From Stieleria maiorica (GTDB lineage Bacteria; Planctomycetota; Planctomycetia; Pirellulales; Pirellulaceae), in contig NZ_CP036264.1 in the NCBI RefSeq assembly GCF_008035925.1, positions 7,721,641 to 7,785,640 on the forward strand: 64,000 nucleotides of DNA, written 5' to 3'. This document shows positions 45,101-57,200 of the stretch, piece after piece. The notes under the pieces were generated by a model, which worked only from the letters and a program-made list of their open reading frames with translations, searched no databases and was not told the DNA's origin. Made by a program: the position numbers and the translations under genes. Position 1 is the first letter of the stretch, and each line of letters starts with the position of its first letter.

Positions 45101-48100
45101 ACTCGCCTTGGTTGGAAAAGACGCATGATTGAACCCAACGCCCGTGACCGCTGAGCACTTTGTCGAGCTTCCAACTCCCACCCGCCGGCTTCCACACACG
45201 GACCGTATTGTCGTTTCCGCCGGTGACGATGCATTGTTGATCGCCCAGTCGGCCCACGTCGATGCTGCGGATGCTGGCGGTGTGTCGGTCACCGGGGGCG
45301 CCGATTTCATCTCGCTTGTTCGCCGCCAATTGACTGCCGTCCAGCCGACCTTGCAGCCGCTGTTTCAGCAACTCGCTGCTCGACGCGACGACATCGGCCT
45401 GGGCCGAATCAAGGTTCCAACGCAGCAAGCTGCGATCGTATCCGCCAGAGAGCACCGACCGTCCGTCGGGGCTGAACACGGCGGCATAAACCGGACCGTC
45501 GTGGCCACGAAAATCGTACAACTTCTTCGCTTCGCTGACGCCGCCGGAATTCGACGCCGTCTTCCACACCCGCACCCTGCCGTCTTCACACGCGGTCACG
45601 ACCAGATCGGGATCGTCCGCCGACAACCGAGCGCTCCAGACCTTGGGATCCAAGTGGTCCGCCATCACGGAGCGTCGCTGGCCGCTGGTGCGATCCCAGA
45701 CCACTGCGGTCCGGTCGGCGGCGCTGGTGACAACCTTGGTCGCATCGCCGGAAAAACCAACGCTCAAAACTTCGGCCTTGTGTCCGTGAAGCAATATCGG
45801 GGATTGTGCGATCCCTGCGGACGTGACCTCCCAAACACAGACGTCAAAATCGCTCGGCTGTGTCGCCGCATCCGGATCGCGATGGCGAATGCCTGCCGCA
45901 GCTAGAAAACGGCCGTCACTTGAAACCGCGACCGCGTTGATCTTGACGCCGAACCGGATCGTCGTCGGTTCGACCTCTGAATCCAGATCGTCGACGCCCT
46001 GCCACAACAAGACATTTCCGTCGTCGGTCCCCGCGGCAAACACCAGCCCCTCTCGCGAACTGGCGACCGCTTTGACATGGTCTTTGCCCGTCAGCGTCGC
46101 GACCGCAGCGGGACTCCAACTGTGTTTCAGGATTCCCCACTCGATGTGCCGCAATTGTGACATGACCGGATCGGCATCGGGTTGGGTCGGATCCAGTTTA
46201 TCCAGAATCCGCTCGGCCTTGTCGCGCAGCTTGCGTCGGATCGATTCGGCGGCCAATCCGATCTCCGATCCATAGGGGGCTTCTTCGGCGCGACGTTTTT
46301 CCAGTCGCGCTTCGGCTTCCAATCGCCGTGCTTGACGTTGAGCCCGAAAGGCTTCGTTCCGCGCGCTTTCGGCATTCTCTTTTTCGGTTTCGGCCTTCGT
46401 TTTTAGATTCGTGGCGATGACCTGTTGTTCACGGGCGTAATCCCGTTGGGTTTCCAGCGACTTGGCGTTTTCCAGCGACTCCATGTAGAAGTACAGCGTC
46501 ACGGCAACGACCGTCAAAACGGCCGCGATCGCGGTGCCCGCTGCAATTTTAGAAAACCACGCCAATCGGCGGCGTGCGGCGCGCTTGAGTTCCAATTTGG
46601 ACAGCAGGTCGCGGTGCTCGGGGTTTTCCGGATCCAGGACGGAGATTCCCAGTTCATAGTTCTCTTGGTCGAGCGCGTTTCTGGCGTGTGCCAGGGTCGC
46701 CAAACGCATCCCGCTGACCGCGGCGGTGTTGCCGTCCCAAAGTTTTAACGCTTCTTCATAGGCGAATCGGGCGCGGGCAAATTCGTCACTGCTTTGATTC
46801 TTTTTCGCATTGGCAAAGTGCTCGTCGGCACTTTCGGACAACTTGATGCTTTCGCGGTGCGATTGATATTCACGAATCGCATCTTGCAGCTCTTGGACGC
46901 TCTGGTAGCGGTCCTCCAACTTGGTCGCCATCGCTCGACGCGCGATGTCCACCAATTCTCCCGTCCGCGTCGTGGGGATGATCTCGTTGGCCGCCGCCGC
47001 CAGCAAGGCTTCGCCGGTGTCGCCGGTCTTGGGGTGCGGCGGGGTTCCCGTGACGATCTCGTACAAGACCGCCCCCAGCAGGTAGATGTCGCTAACCACG
47101 CCCAGCTCGGAAGGATTGTGGGCGGCCATCTCGGGCGCCATGTACGCCGGTGTGCCCGCCGGTCCGGTTGCGACCGAAGCCCAAGGTTGGCTGGGATCCT
47201 TGGTGATCGACACGGCGATCCCCCAGTCCATCACCGAGACTTCGCCGAACTCGCCCACCATGACGTTGTGGGGTTTGATGTCGCGGTGCAGGAAGTTCCG
47301 GTCGTGAGCGAAGGCGATCGCGTCACAAACCTTCATCAGGATTTCCAGGTTCTCCTGGTCCGTGTTCTCACCAATGAACTCATTCCAAGGTCGCCCTTGG
47401 ACGTGTTTCATGGAGTAGAACGGGATCCCGGTTGCATCGCGTCCCAGTTCGTAAATCGGAACGATGTTGGGGTGTTCCAGTTGTCCGGTGACGACGACTT
47501 CGGAAATGAACTGGCTTTCGCCCACGCTTCCGGCGCCGGCCAACTCCGCCATCGGCACCTTGACCGCCACGTTTCGGTCCAGCGATGTTTGGCGGGCCGA
47601 CCAGACGCGGCCCATGCTGCCTTCGCCGATCACTTCGGCCAACTCGTAATCGCCTTCGCTGGCCCCCTTGGTGCCGGGTTTTCCCTTGGTGATTTTTCGC
47701 GTCGCGATGCTCAACGTCGGGCTTTCGACTTTCGTTTCCGTCGACGGCTGGTGCGAACTGAGCGTGCTTTCGGCGGTGAATCCGCCGCCGCCGAAGGTCG
47801 ATTCCCAGGTCCGCTCGACACGCCGTCGAAACTGCGGCGACAGGCGCCGCGGCTGGATCAACCCTTCGCTGCTGTTCAATTCGCCCCGCGGGCTGTCCGG
47901 CTCCACTGCCGTCGGGTCAAATCCGCTCGCTACGGGAGCCTTCTCGCCGGACTGATCGCCGGCTTCTTCGACGGACGTCGCGCCAAGTTCCGGTCGGTCA
48001 TCGGGCGAATCAGGCCGGACTTCATCGCGATCCGCTTTTGGTGCGGCAAACGGAGACGCCGGGCCATCGTCAGCTGCTGCGGCCGACTCGGAGGTCGGGG

Positions 48101-48215
48101 CGTCGGGGATGATTTCTTCGTTGCCGGTAAAAAAGCACGCGCAGCTTCCGCAACGCCCATTCGCCTGGTCGCGTTGGCTACACAGTGAACCGCAATAAGA
48201 ACAGATTAGCGCCAT
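42126..48215 (-). CDS. Receptor-type Ser/Thr protein kinase with WD40 repeats
   Basis: A 2,029-residue protein. It starts with a small zinc ribbon (C5, C8, C22, C25) and a ~150-residue disordered linker. The kinase domain (about 190-460) has GEGSMGRV (197-204), the ATP-binding VAVKV (K219), the catalytic HRDIKPHN (H310, D312), and DWG in place of DFG (D330). One membrane segment follows (WFSKIAAGTAIAAVLTVVAVTLYFY, near residue 570), then a coiled coil rich in Ala/Glu/Arg (AETEKENAESARNEAFRAQRQ) and more than ten WD40-type repeats (for example VYAAVFSPDGRSVLSGGYDRSLLRWNLD). The final ~250 residues are a separate, non-WD40 domain. It overlaps the giant repeat protein gene by 10 bp. Confidence 0.92.
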   Translation of the reverse strand: MALICSYCGSLCSQRDQANGRCGSCACFFTGNEEIIPDAPTSESAAAADDGPASPFAAPKADRDEVRPDSPDDRPELGATSVEEAGDQSGEKAPVASGFDPTAVEPDSPRGELNSSEGLIQPRRLSPQFRRRVERTWESTFGGGGFTAESTLSSHQPSTETKVESPTLSIATRKITKGKPGTKGASEGDYELAEVIGEGSMGRVWSARQTSLDRNVAVKVPMAELAGAGSVGESQFISEVVVTGQLEHPNIVPIYELGRDATGIPFYSMKHVQGRPWNEFIGENTDQENLEILMKVCDAIAFAHDRNFLHRDIKPHNVMVGEFGEVSVMDWGIAVSITKDPSQPWASVATGPAGTPAYMAPEMAAHNPSELGVVSDIYLLGAVLYEIVTGTPPHPKTGDTGEALLAAAANEIIPTTRTGELVDIARRAMATKLEDRYQSVQELQDAIREYQSHRESIKLSESADEHFANAKKNQSSDEFARARFAYEEALKLWDGNTAAVSGMRLATLAHARNALDQENYELGISVLDPENPEHRDLLSKLELKRAARRRLAWFSKIAAGTAIAAVLTVVAVTLYFYMESLENAKSLETQRDYAREQQVIATNLKTKAETEKENAESARNEAFRAQRQARRLEAEARLEKRRAEEAPYGSEIGLAAESIRRKLRDKAERILDKLDPTQPDADPVMSQLRHIEWGILKHSWSPAAVATLTGKDHVKAVASSREGLVFAAGTDDGNVLLWQGVDDLDSEVEPTTIRFGVKINAVAVSSDGRFLAAAGIRHRDPDAATQPSDFDVCVWEVTSAGIAQSPILLHGHKAEVLSVGFSGDATKVVTSAADRTAVVWDRTSGQRRSVMADHLDPKVWSARLSADDPDLVVTACEDGRVRVWKTASNSGGVSEAKKLYDFRGHDGPVYAAVFSPDGRSVLSGGYDRSLLRWNLDSAQADVVASSSELLKQRLQGRLDGSQLAANKRDEIGAPGDRHTASIRSIDVGRLGDQQCIVTGGNDNTVRVWKPAGGSWKLDKVLSGHGRWVQSCVFSNQGEFVLSGADDGLKLWAWQDYSMPRDLVPDPEVRLSRQPSERGLSSALKSVYSRDGRWIATVYANGTVEVWDLQNPGRATGEMLVHGHAMLAATGVMDRNGERLLTSAGDNTTRLWDTNRGTHTLKLDGTGYRGAADVAWRPDSPTTLVVTGSDEHMTPAWFWRIDQNGDVVKTALLADYAQTQLTQQAAAASKRRSASVSAVALRSGSEGIDELDRLRRRIPDVTTISFAPDGQRFMIGDSSGHCFVYQVDDESSAPRQLTRFRAHRSAVSCAAFLPPGQSLITAGVDGEVVKWNANDGTQETKLPWQGPVTALDISTGGDRLLVGHAPLEGTEFPVAQLYRLEGDAFQSEAEFALTDPAGRRDWTDNRPTIRSARFVPGSDQAVLSLFFPAQTSSAGESTSASRYRVGYWTWNDAGSDFAEMNSSKLGDVSTAMVVGDEARERQLLVVGGKGARLLAADDDRRLSFTTLKRSFRPASSIAAVDFSYDIASGQSDRLVVGDSEGNVRVWEFDGTHWSETSLASVHLAGRHDGPIVSTVFDPTDPNRMITADRNGTWKLWQFNATTWESVPLAIPNQERRELSFAMFSPDGNLVLIGTDTGASVWRFGDDGTLERIMETWQPGKVTTAVFADDGSWIVTCDGDRAVAFWDLQGKLLARMDEEDASGTTALALSYDRRRLVTGQGKGIGIWDTSRILDAIAAQDPAEDEAMGAPETTSNGLIKELFTLNKKLFRLDAESEVNAESDVTSISISPDGQNLLSSGMNGQTTIWEGAPLSPITFAFSNDQFSVRRNVPFKNIGASALLSDPSRLARFDGAELTVSIEGESIEGEKLAIRPRRDLLGATIVLRNQQGQTMCYHRAHHHAELKKIGELLSDDGASNRLRVRFGEGVDAREVQALIATLAYRVETSAAEEAANIADGSESEDQASLEEMSVISRTVRVGVSGFRYRSKNAADSWQESESVSGTITIEVEPDHREEAGQQGAMVDRVAVVGG

Positions 48216-51200
48216 GACGCTGGTCTCCGTGCTGACAATTGATTTCGATGGCGTCTTGCCGACGACGAGACGGGTTGCGACGATCGACGCAGGCCTTTGG
48301 CATCCCGTTTGGCCATCCCCGCGGCCAGAATGATGCTGCCGCTGGACACGACCGGAACGCTACCGAGTCGTTCGATGCTGCTGAGGTTCGCTCGACCGCC
48401 CGACTCCGCGTCGGGCTGTTCTGGCGGCACAGCGTCTTGTTCGGCGTCGATCCGATTCTCGCCGTCTTCCTCGACGGACTCGCCGTCCGATTGGACCGGG
48501 GCGTCCGTTTGCGCTTCGATCGGTTGGCCGTCGCGAATGATAAAGTCCAGCACCAAACGCTCGGTTTGGCCTTCGATCAAATAGATTCGATAGCGATCGT
48601 CCGGCAGTCGTTTGAACAACTCCGGCAGTTGGCTGAGTTCGAATCCCGCACCGGAATCGGGGTCTTCCAAGTCCGGCAGACTGTATTCTTCTCTGCCCTG
48701 TTCGGACTCCCAAAGCTTGACCTCGCCTTCCGACTCGGCACCAAACGAAACGATTCGCAGCACGTAATAACGTTGGCTGGTCACAACGGCCGAACCGACC
48801 GAATTGTTCAATTGCAACGGGGGGGCGACGACGACGATGCGTTGGGTCGCCGGAGTGGTGATCACAATCTGCTCGATCGTGCGCACGAAGGTGACGCTGT
48901 CTGATTCGGGCAGGGGCGCCGAAAACGGCAGCAACGCGCCTTCCACTTGCAGCGTGACCGTGGTGGCGAACTCCGGTCGATCGAGTACATCGAATGAGTT
49001 TTGTGTCAATAGGATCGAACCGTCGGCGATCGACGTCAGTGCGACGTTGACGATGATGTCACCCTGGTTCGGGGCGACGTCATAGGAGTGTTGATAGTTC
49101 ACCGCGACCCCACCGACGCTGATGTCTTGCTCCAGCGGGTTGCGACGCGACGGGTCGCTGTCCCCGGGGGTGCCCTCCAACCAGTCCACCTGGGCGACGA
49201 ACCCCAGCCCCGACGGATCGTTGACCGTCACGTCGATTTGCGCGTTCCGCTGGGTGCCGCCGAGCCGCTCACCGACTTGAACACCGCTGATCGGATTGCT
49301 GGAATTGACCAGCACGCCGCTGATCCTGCCCTTGTTGGTCGAAACGATGGCGGAATCGTCCAGGGTCAGCAATCCCGATCCGGCGCCGTCGGCGTTGGCC
49401 GCGATGCTGACCCCGACCGCGTCGTTATTTCCGGTGGTGACCCGGCCCGCTGCTAAGATCGATAAGTCATCGTCGGCACTCAAGTTGATTTGCCCGCTAT
49501 CGGAGCTGATCGTTCGGACGACGACCAAGTCGGATGCCGCGCCGGTAGCCTGAACCGTGATCGCTCCACCGACCGTGGTGATCGCGTCGTTGACCGAGCG
49601 ACCGTTGTCCACCACGATCGAGCCGCCGGCGTTGATGTCAACGTCGCCGGAGCCGAGTTGGTTGGCATTGGTGATCGTGATCGCGTCGGATTCAGCGATC
49701 TGTATGTCTCCCGAGCCCCGATTGATCGCGCTCAGCGCCGAGACGGTGGTGGCCAAATCAATCCCCGTCACCGCATCGACCGACAATCCGCTGGCCGTGA
49801 TTGACCCACCGGACTGTTGGACCGCGCCACCGGAAGCGGTCAGAGCGAAATTGTCATTTGCGTGGGCGATTGCGGTGTTCAAGGTCAGATTGCCCGACGA
49901 GGCGGCAAGACTGATCGTTTGCGTCGATGCATCGGTCGAAAGCGTCGTGATCTGGCTGGTGTTCAACGCCCCCTGGTTGATCAACGAAATGTCGCCGGCG
50001 GCACCGACGCCCGAACTGGAAAGCTGATAGGAGATTGCATCGGCCGACAGTGCGGTGCCGATCCCAATGCCCCCGGCCGCAGACAGTCGCAACACGTCAG
50101 CCGTCGCGACCGAGCCGCCGATCAGGTCACCCGATGCCGCGATCAGCGTCAAGTCATCGCTGGCATTTCCGATCGCACCATCGACGGTCAAGGGACCGGC
50201 GGATGCCGTCAACGTGACGGTTTGGCTGGACCCATGAGTCGACAATCCGGTGATCTGACTGGTGTTCAACGCTCCGGTATCGATCAGCGTGATGTTGCCG
50301 GCCGAACCGGAGGCGGCCGATGTCAAATCGTAGCTTGCCGCATCGGCGACGACGGCGGTGGCGATCCCGATGCCTCCGCCGGCCGATAGCGTCAGACTGT
50401 TGGCCGTCACCGTCGCCCCGCCATTGATGTTTCCGGCGGGAGTGGCAAATCGCAAGTCGTCGTTGGCGTCGCCGATCGCGCCGCCCATGTTGAAATCTCC
50501 GCTGCTGATCGTCACATCGATCGTTTGGGCCGACGCGTCCGTGGTGATCATCAAATTGGCCGAGTCGGCTTCGACGATCGTGATGTCACCCGCCGATCCG
50601 ATTCCCGAGGATGTCAAGTGAAGGGTGTTGGCGTCGGTGTCAAACGCGGTTCCGATCCCGATCCCACCGCCCGCTTTGACGGTCAATGTATCAGCCGTCA
50701 CGGTCGATCCACCACCGACATTACCGGTGTTCGCTGTCAACGATAAGTCGTCGTTGGCATCACCGATCGGTCCGGCCACATCCAGGTTGCCCGACGACAC
50801 GGTGATATCAACGGTCTGGGCCGATGCCGCCGTGGTGATCGACAAATCGACCGCGTCGGTTTCGACGACGGTGATGTTTCCCGCCGCGCCGCTTCCGCCT
50901 GTGGTCAGGTTCAACGTGTCGGCGTTGGTGCCCAGCGCCGTGCCGATACCGATGCCGCCCGATGAGAGAACCGTCAACGTCGCAGCGGAGGCGATCGCGT
51001 TGCCGACGACGTTTCCGGCACTGGTGCGGAGCGTCAGATGATCGGTCGTGTTGCCGATCGCACCGCCGACGACCAAATCACCCGACGATGCGGTCAAGTC
51101 GATCGTTTGCACCGACGCGTCGGTTGCCAGCGTGACCTGGGCGGTGTTCAAACCGCCGGTGCTGACCAACGAAATGTTGCCGGCCGCACCCACACCCGCG

Positions 51201-54200
51201 GTGGTCAAGTTGTAGGTCGCCGCGTCGGCAGTGACCGCTGTTCCGATTCCGATCCCGCCACCGGCACTGAGGGTCAAGTCGTTAGCGGTCACGGTTCCAC
51301 CGCCGACGATGTTCCCGCTGGTCGCGGCAAACATCAAACTGTCGTTGCCATCGCCGATCGCACCGCCGACGGTGAAGTCGCCGGTCGACAGAGTGACGGA
51401 GATCGTCTGCGCCGAGGCGTCGGTCGCGATCAACAGGTTGGCCGCGTCGGCTTGAACCACGCGGATGTCGCCCGCCGCACCGACGCCCGCCGATGTCAGA
51501 TCCAGCGTGTTGGCATCGGTCTGCAAAGGCACCCCGTTGCCGATGCCGCCGCTGGAATTAACCGTCAACGTGTCGGCGGTCACCAGACCGCCGCCGACCA
51601 CGTCGCCACCCGACGTGATCAACACCAAGTCATCGTTGGCGTCACCGATCGCGCTGTTGACCGTCAGGTTTCCGTTGCTGACTGTGACGCTGACCGATTG
51701 GGCCGACGCCGCGGTCGTGATCGACAGGTTGACCGCATCGGCTTCGACGACCGTGATGTTGCCCGCACCGTTGCTGCCACTGGTGGTCAGATCCAACGCA
51801 TCGGCGTCGGTCTGCAGCGCGGTGCCGATGCCGATCCCGCCACCGGCGACCACCGTCAAATTCGCCGCCGTCGCGGTCGCACCACCGACGACGTTCCCGC
51901 TGCTCGCGCTCAGGACCAAGTGATCTCCCGCATCACCGATCGCCACGTCGACGGTCAGATTGCCGGTTGATGCGGTCAAACTGACCGTTTGTGTCGTCGT
52001 CGCGGTTGATAGCCCCGTGATCTGGCTGGTGCTCAGCGAATTGGTGTCGATCAGGGTGATGTCGCCGGCCGAACCGATTCCCGAAGTCGTCAGGTTGTAG
52101 CTTGTCGCGTTGGCGGTGATCGCGGTGCCGACACCGATGCCGCCACCGGCTTGCAACACCAATGCGTCGGCCGTCACCGTCCCGCCGCCCACGATGTTTC
52201 CGGTCGTCGCGACGAAGGTCAAACTGTCACCGCCGTCGCCGATCGCACCGCCGATCGTGAAGTCGCCTGTGCTTTGTGTCAGCTGGATCAACTGGGCCGA
52301 CGCGTCGGTCGTCACCGAATAGGTGCTTGCATCGGATTCGACGACACGGATGTTCCCGGCCGCGCCGACGCCTGTTGTCGTCAAGTCCAGCGTGTCAGCC
52401 GTTGTACTCAAGACCGTTCCGATGCCGATTCCCCCGCTCGCCGTCACCGTTAACGTCGTCGCGGTTGCCGTCGCACCGCCAACGACGTTGCCGGCCGCTG
52501 CGCTGAGCGTCAGACTGTCGGTTGCGTTGCCGATCGCCCCGCCAACGATCAGGTCACCGCCCAACGCATCCAGGCGAACGAGCTGCGCCGAACCGTCGGT
52601 CGACAGCGTGACCTGGGAGGTGTTGAGTGTGCCGGTGTCGAACAACGTGATGTTGCCGGCAGCCGCATTGCCAGCACTGGTCAAATGATACGTTGTCGCA
52701 TCGGCAGTGACGGCGGTGCCGATTCCGATTCCACCCCCGGCCTCCAAACGAAGTTGGTTGGCCGTCGCGGTCGCCCCGCCCACCACATCGCCGACCAACG
52801 CGCGAAGCGTCAAGTTGTCGACCGTGTCGCCGATCGCGTTGTTGATCGTCAAATTTCCCGTCGATGCGGTCAAGTCGACCGTTTGGGAGGACGCGTCGGT
52901 CGTCAGCGCAACTTGGCTGGTGCTCAATGCATTGACGTCGACCAGACGGATGTTGCCGGCCGAGCCGACGCCCGCGGTGATCAAGCTGTAGCCGGACGCA
53001 TCGGCCGCAACCGCCGTTCCGATACCGATGCCGCCGCTTGCATTGAGGGTTAAGGTTGCTGCCGTCAACGTCGCGCCTCCGCCGACGATGTTTCCGGCCG
53101 TCGCGGTCAAGTGCAAATTATCCGAGGCATCACCGATCGCACCGCCGACAGTCACGTTGCCGCCGGTGGCGGTCAAGCGAATCGTCTGGGTTGACCCCGC
53201 CGTCGATAGCGTAGTGATTTGATTGGTGTTCAGCGCCCCGGTGTCGACGAGCGTGATGTTCCCGGCCGCCGCGGCACCGCCGCTGGTCAGGCTGTACGTG
53301 GCGGCGTTGGCGGTGACCGCAGTCCCGATTCCGATGCCGCCGTTGGCATCGAGTGTCAGCAGATTGGCCGTGACCGTACCACCGCCGACGATGTCACCGG
53401 CGGTTGAGATGAAGGTCAAATTGTCATTGCCGTCGCCAATCGCACCGCCGATGGTCAGGTCGCCACCGGACGCGGTCAGACGGATCGTTTGAGACGACGC
53501 GCCGGTGTTCAGCGTCGTGATCTGATTGGTGTTCAGCGCTCCGGTGTCAACCAGCGTGATGTCGCCCGCCGCACCGACTCCGGCAGAAGTCAAACTGTAC
53601 GTCGTCGCGTCGGCCGTGACCGCAGTCCCGATTCCGATTCCGCCACCGGCGCTCAAGGTCAAATCGTTGGCCGTCACCGTGCCGCCGCCGACAATGTTTC
53701 CCGACGTCGCGCTCAAGGCCAGACTGTCGTTCCCGTCGCCGATCGAACCGCCTAGGGTGAAGTCGCCGGTCGAGACGGTCACACTGATCGTTTGTGCCGA
53801 CGCGTCCGTGGTGACCGAAAGATTCGCAGCGTCGGCTTGAATGACCGTGATGTTGCCGGCAAGCCCCACGCCACTGGTTGTCAGGTTCAACGTGTTGGCG
53901 TCAGTCATCAACGCCGAACCGTTGCCGATCGCTCCGCTAGCCGTGACCGTCAACGTCTCGGCGGTCGCGGTTGCGCCGCCGACGACATCTCCGGCCGTGG
54001 AAACGAGAGTCAAGTTGTCGGTGCTGTTGCCGATCGCAGACCCGATCGTCAAGTTTCCCGTGGACGCGGTCAGGCTGACCGTTTGTGCCGATCCGTCGGT
54101 CGCAAGCGTCGTGATCTGATTGGTGTTCAGCGCGCCGGTATCGATCAGCGAGATGTTACCCGCGGTGCCGGTTCCCGACGTGGTCAGGCTGTAGCTGTTC

Positions 54201-57200
54201 GCGCTGGCGGTCACGGCCGTCCCGATGCCGATCCCGCCGCCGGCGCTGAGCGTCAAGGTTGCGGCGGTCGCGCTCGCACCGCCGACGATGTTGCCGGCGG
54301 TCGCAATCAGGGTCAAGTCGTCGACGGTGTCGCCGATCGCGGTGCCGATCGTCAGGTTGCCGGTCGAGGCGGTCAGGCTGACGACTTGCGCCGAAGCATT
54401 GGTCGTCAACGACGCGATTTGATTGGTGTTGAAGGCTCCGGTATCCACCAACGCGATGTTGCCGGCGGCACCGACAGCGGCAGTGGTCAGGCTGTAACTG
54501 GTCGCGTTGGCGTTGACCGCGGTTCCGATCCCGATCCCGATGCCGCCGCTGGCGTCGAGGGTCAAGGTGGCCGCCGTTGCCGTTCCCGCACCACCGACGA
54601 TGTCACCGTCCAAAGCGGTCAGGTTCAAGTCGTCTGCCGAATGGCCAATCGATCCACCGACGGTCAAGTCGCCCGTGGTCGCGGTCAAGCTGATCGTCTG
54701 CGCCGATCCGGCGGTCGACAGGGTGGTGATTTGGCTGGTGTTTAGGGCGCCAGTGTCAATGAGAGTGATGTTTCCGGCCGCGCCGGCACCGCCGCTGGTC
54801 AGGCTGTAAGTGGCCGCGTTGGCGGTGACGGCGGTTCCGATACCGATGCCGCCGCTGGCGTCGAGTGTCAGGGCATTGGCGGTCACGGTGCCGCCGCCGA
54901 CGATGTCGCCGGCCGAAGCGATGAAGGTCAAGCTGTCGTTGCCGTCACCGAGCGCGCCGCCGACGGTGAAGTCGCCGGTGGAGAGCGTGACGCTGATGGT
55001 TTGGCCCGAGGCATCGGTGCTGACCATCAAGCTGGCCGCGTCGGCTTGGATGACGGTGATGTCGCCGGCGGCGCCGACACCGGCGGTCGTCAGATCCAAT
55101 GTATTGGCGTCAGTGGCGAGCGCCGTTCCGACCCCGATGCCTCCGCTGGCGACCACCGTCAACGTGTCGGCCGTCACGGTCGCTCCACCGACAACGTCAC
55201 CGCCCGACGCGGTCAGGTTGACGTTGTCGTTTGCGTCGCCGATCGCTCCGTTTACGGTCAAGTCGCCGGTGGTGATGGTTATGTCGACCGTTTGCGCCGA
55301 GGCATCCGTGGCGATGGAAAGATTCGCCGCATTGGCTTCGACGAGGGTGATGTTGCCCGCCGCGGCGATTCCGCCGCTGGTCAGTGCCAGCGTCGCGGCG
55401 TCGGAATTGAATGCCGTGCCGATGCCGATGCCGCCGGCTGCATTGATGGTCAGCGTCGCCGCGGTCACGCTTGCCCCGCCGACGACATCTCCGGCACTGG
55501 AGACCAGCGTCAGATTGTCGGCGGCGTCGCCGATCGCCGCACCGGCGGTCAAGTTTCCTGTCGATGCGGTCAGACTGATGGTTTGCGTTGTTCCGTCGGT
55601 CGCAAGCGTGATCTGATTGGTGTTGAGTGCCCCGGTGTCGACCAGCGAGATGTTGCCTGCGGCGTTGGTCCCTGCCGTGGTCAGGCTGTAACTGGTCGCG
55701 TCGGCGGTCACGGCCGTGCCGATGCCGATCCCGCCTCCGGCCTGCAGTGTCAAGGTTGCGGCGATGGCGGTCGCGCCGCCGACGATGTTGCCGGCGGTCG
55801 CGATCAGGGTCAAGTCGTCGATGGTGTCGCCGATCGCGGTGCCGATCGTCAGGTTGCCGGTCGACGCGGTTAGGCTGACGAGTTGAGCCGAAGCATCGGT
55901 CGTCAATGATGCGATTTGATTGGTGTTGAAGGCTCCGGTATCGACCAACGCGATGTTGCCGGCGGCACCGACAGCGGCAGTGGTCAGGCTGTAACTGGTC
56001 GCGTTGGCGTTGACCGCGGTTCCGATCCCGATGCCGCCGCTGGCGTTGAGCGTCAAGGTGGCCGCGGTTGCCGTTCCCGCACCGCCGACGATGTCACCGT
56101 CCAAAGCGGTCAGGTTCAAGTCGTCTGCCGAATGGCCAATCGATCCACCGACGGTCAAATCACCCGTGGTCGCGGTCAGGCTGATTGTTTGCGCCGACCC
56201 GGCAGTCGACAGCGTGGTGATTTGGCTGGTGTCCAGGGCGCCGGTGTCAATGAGAGTGATGTTTCCGGCCGTGCCGGCACCGCCGCTGGTCAGGCTGTAG
56301 CTCGTTGCGTTGGCGGTGACGGCGGTTCCGATCCCGATCCCACCGCTAGCGTTGAGCGTCAACGCATTGGCGGTCACGGTGCCGCCGCCGACGATGTCGC
56401 CGGCCGAAGCGATGAAGGTCAAACTGTCGTTGCCGTCACCGAGGGCGCCGCCGACGGTGAAGTCGCCGGTCGAGAGCGTGACGCTGATGGTTTGCCCCGA
56501 CGCATCGGTGCTGACCATCAAGCTGGCTGCGTCTGCTTGGATGACGGTGATGTCGCCTGCGGTGTTGACACCGGCGGTTGTCAGATCCAGCGTGTTGGCA
56601 TCGGTGGAAAGCGCCGTTCCGATTCCGATGCCTCCGCTGGCGACCACCGTCAACGTGTCGGCCGTCACGGTCGCTCCACCGACGACGTCACCGCCCGACG
56701 CGGTCAGGTTGACGTCGTCGTTTGCGTCGCCGATCGCTCCGTTTACGGTCAAGTCGCCGGTGGTGATGGTCACGTCGACCGTTTGCGCCGACGCATCCGT
56801 GGCGATGGAAAGGTTGGCCGCATCGGCTTCGATGAGGGTGATGTTGCCTGCCGCGGCGAGTCCGCCGCTGGTCAGTGCCAGCGTCGCGGCGTCGGAATTG
56901 AATGCCGTTCCGATGCCGATGCCGCCGGCCGCATTGATGGTCAGCGTCGCCGCGGTCACGCTCGCCCCGCCGACGACATCTCCGGCGCTGGAGACCAGCG
57001 TCAGATTGTCGGCGGCGTCGCCGATCGCACTGCCTGCGGTCAAGTCGCCGGTCGATGCGGTCAGGCTGATCGTTTGCGTGGTTCCGTCGGTTGCGAGCGT
57101 GATCTGATCGGTGTTCAGCGCACCGGTATCGATCAGCCTGATGTCGCCCGCGGTGCCCGTGCCCGTCGTCGTCAAACTGTAGCTGGCCGCGTCAGCGGTC

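Noticed and set aside
46794..48188. 464-codon open frame on the plus strand
   Set aside because: It is antisense to the kinase domain of the kinase-WD40 gene, which has all catalytic motifs.
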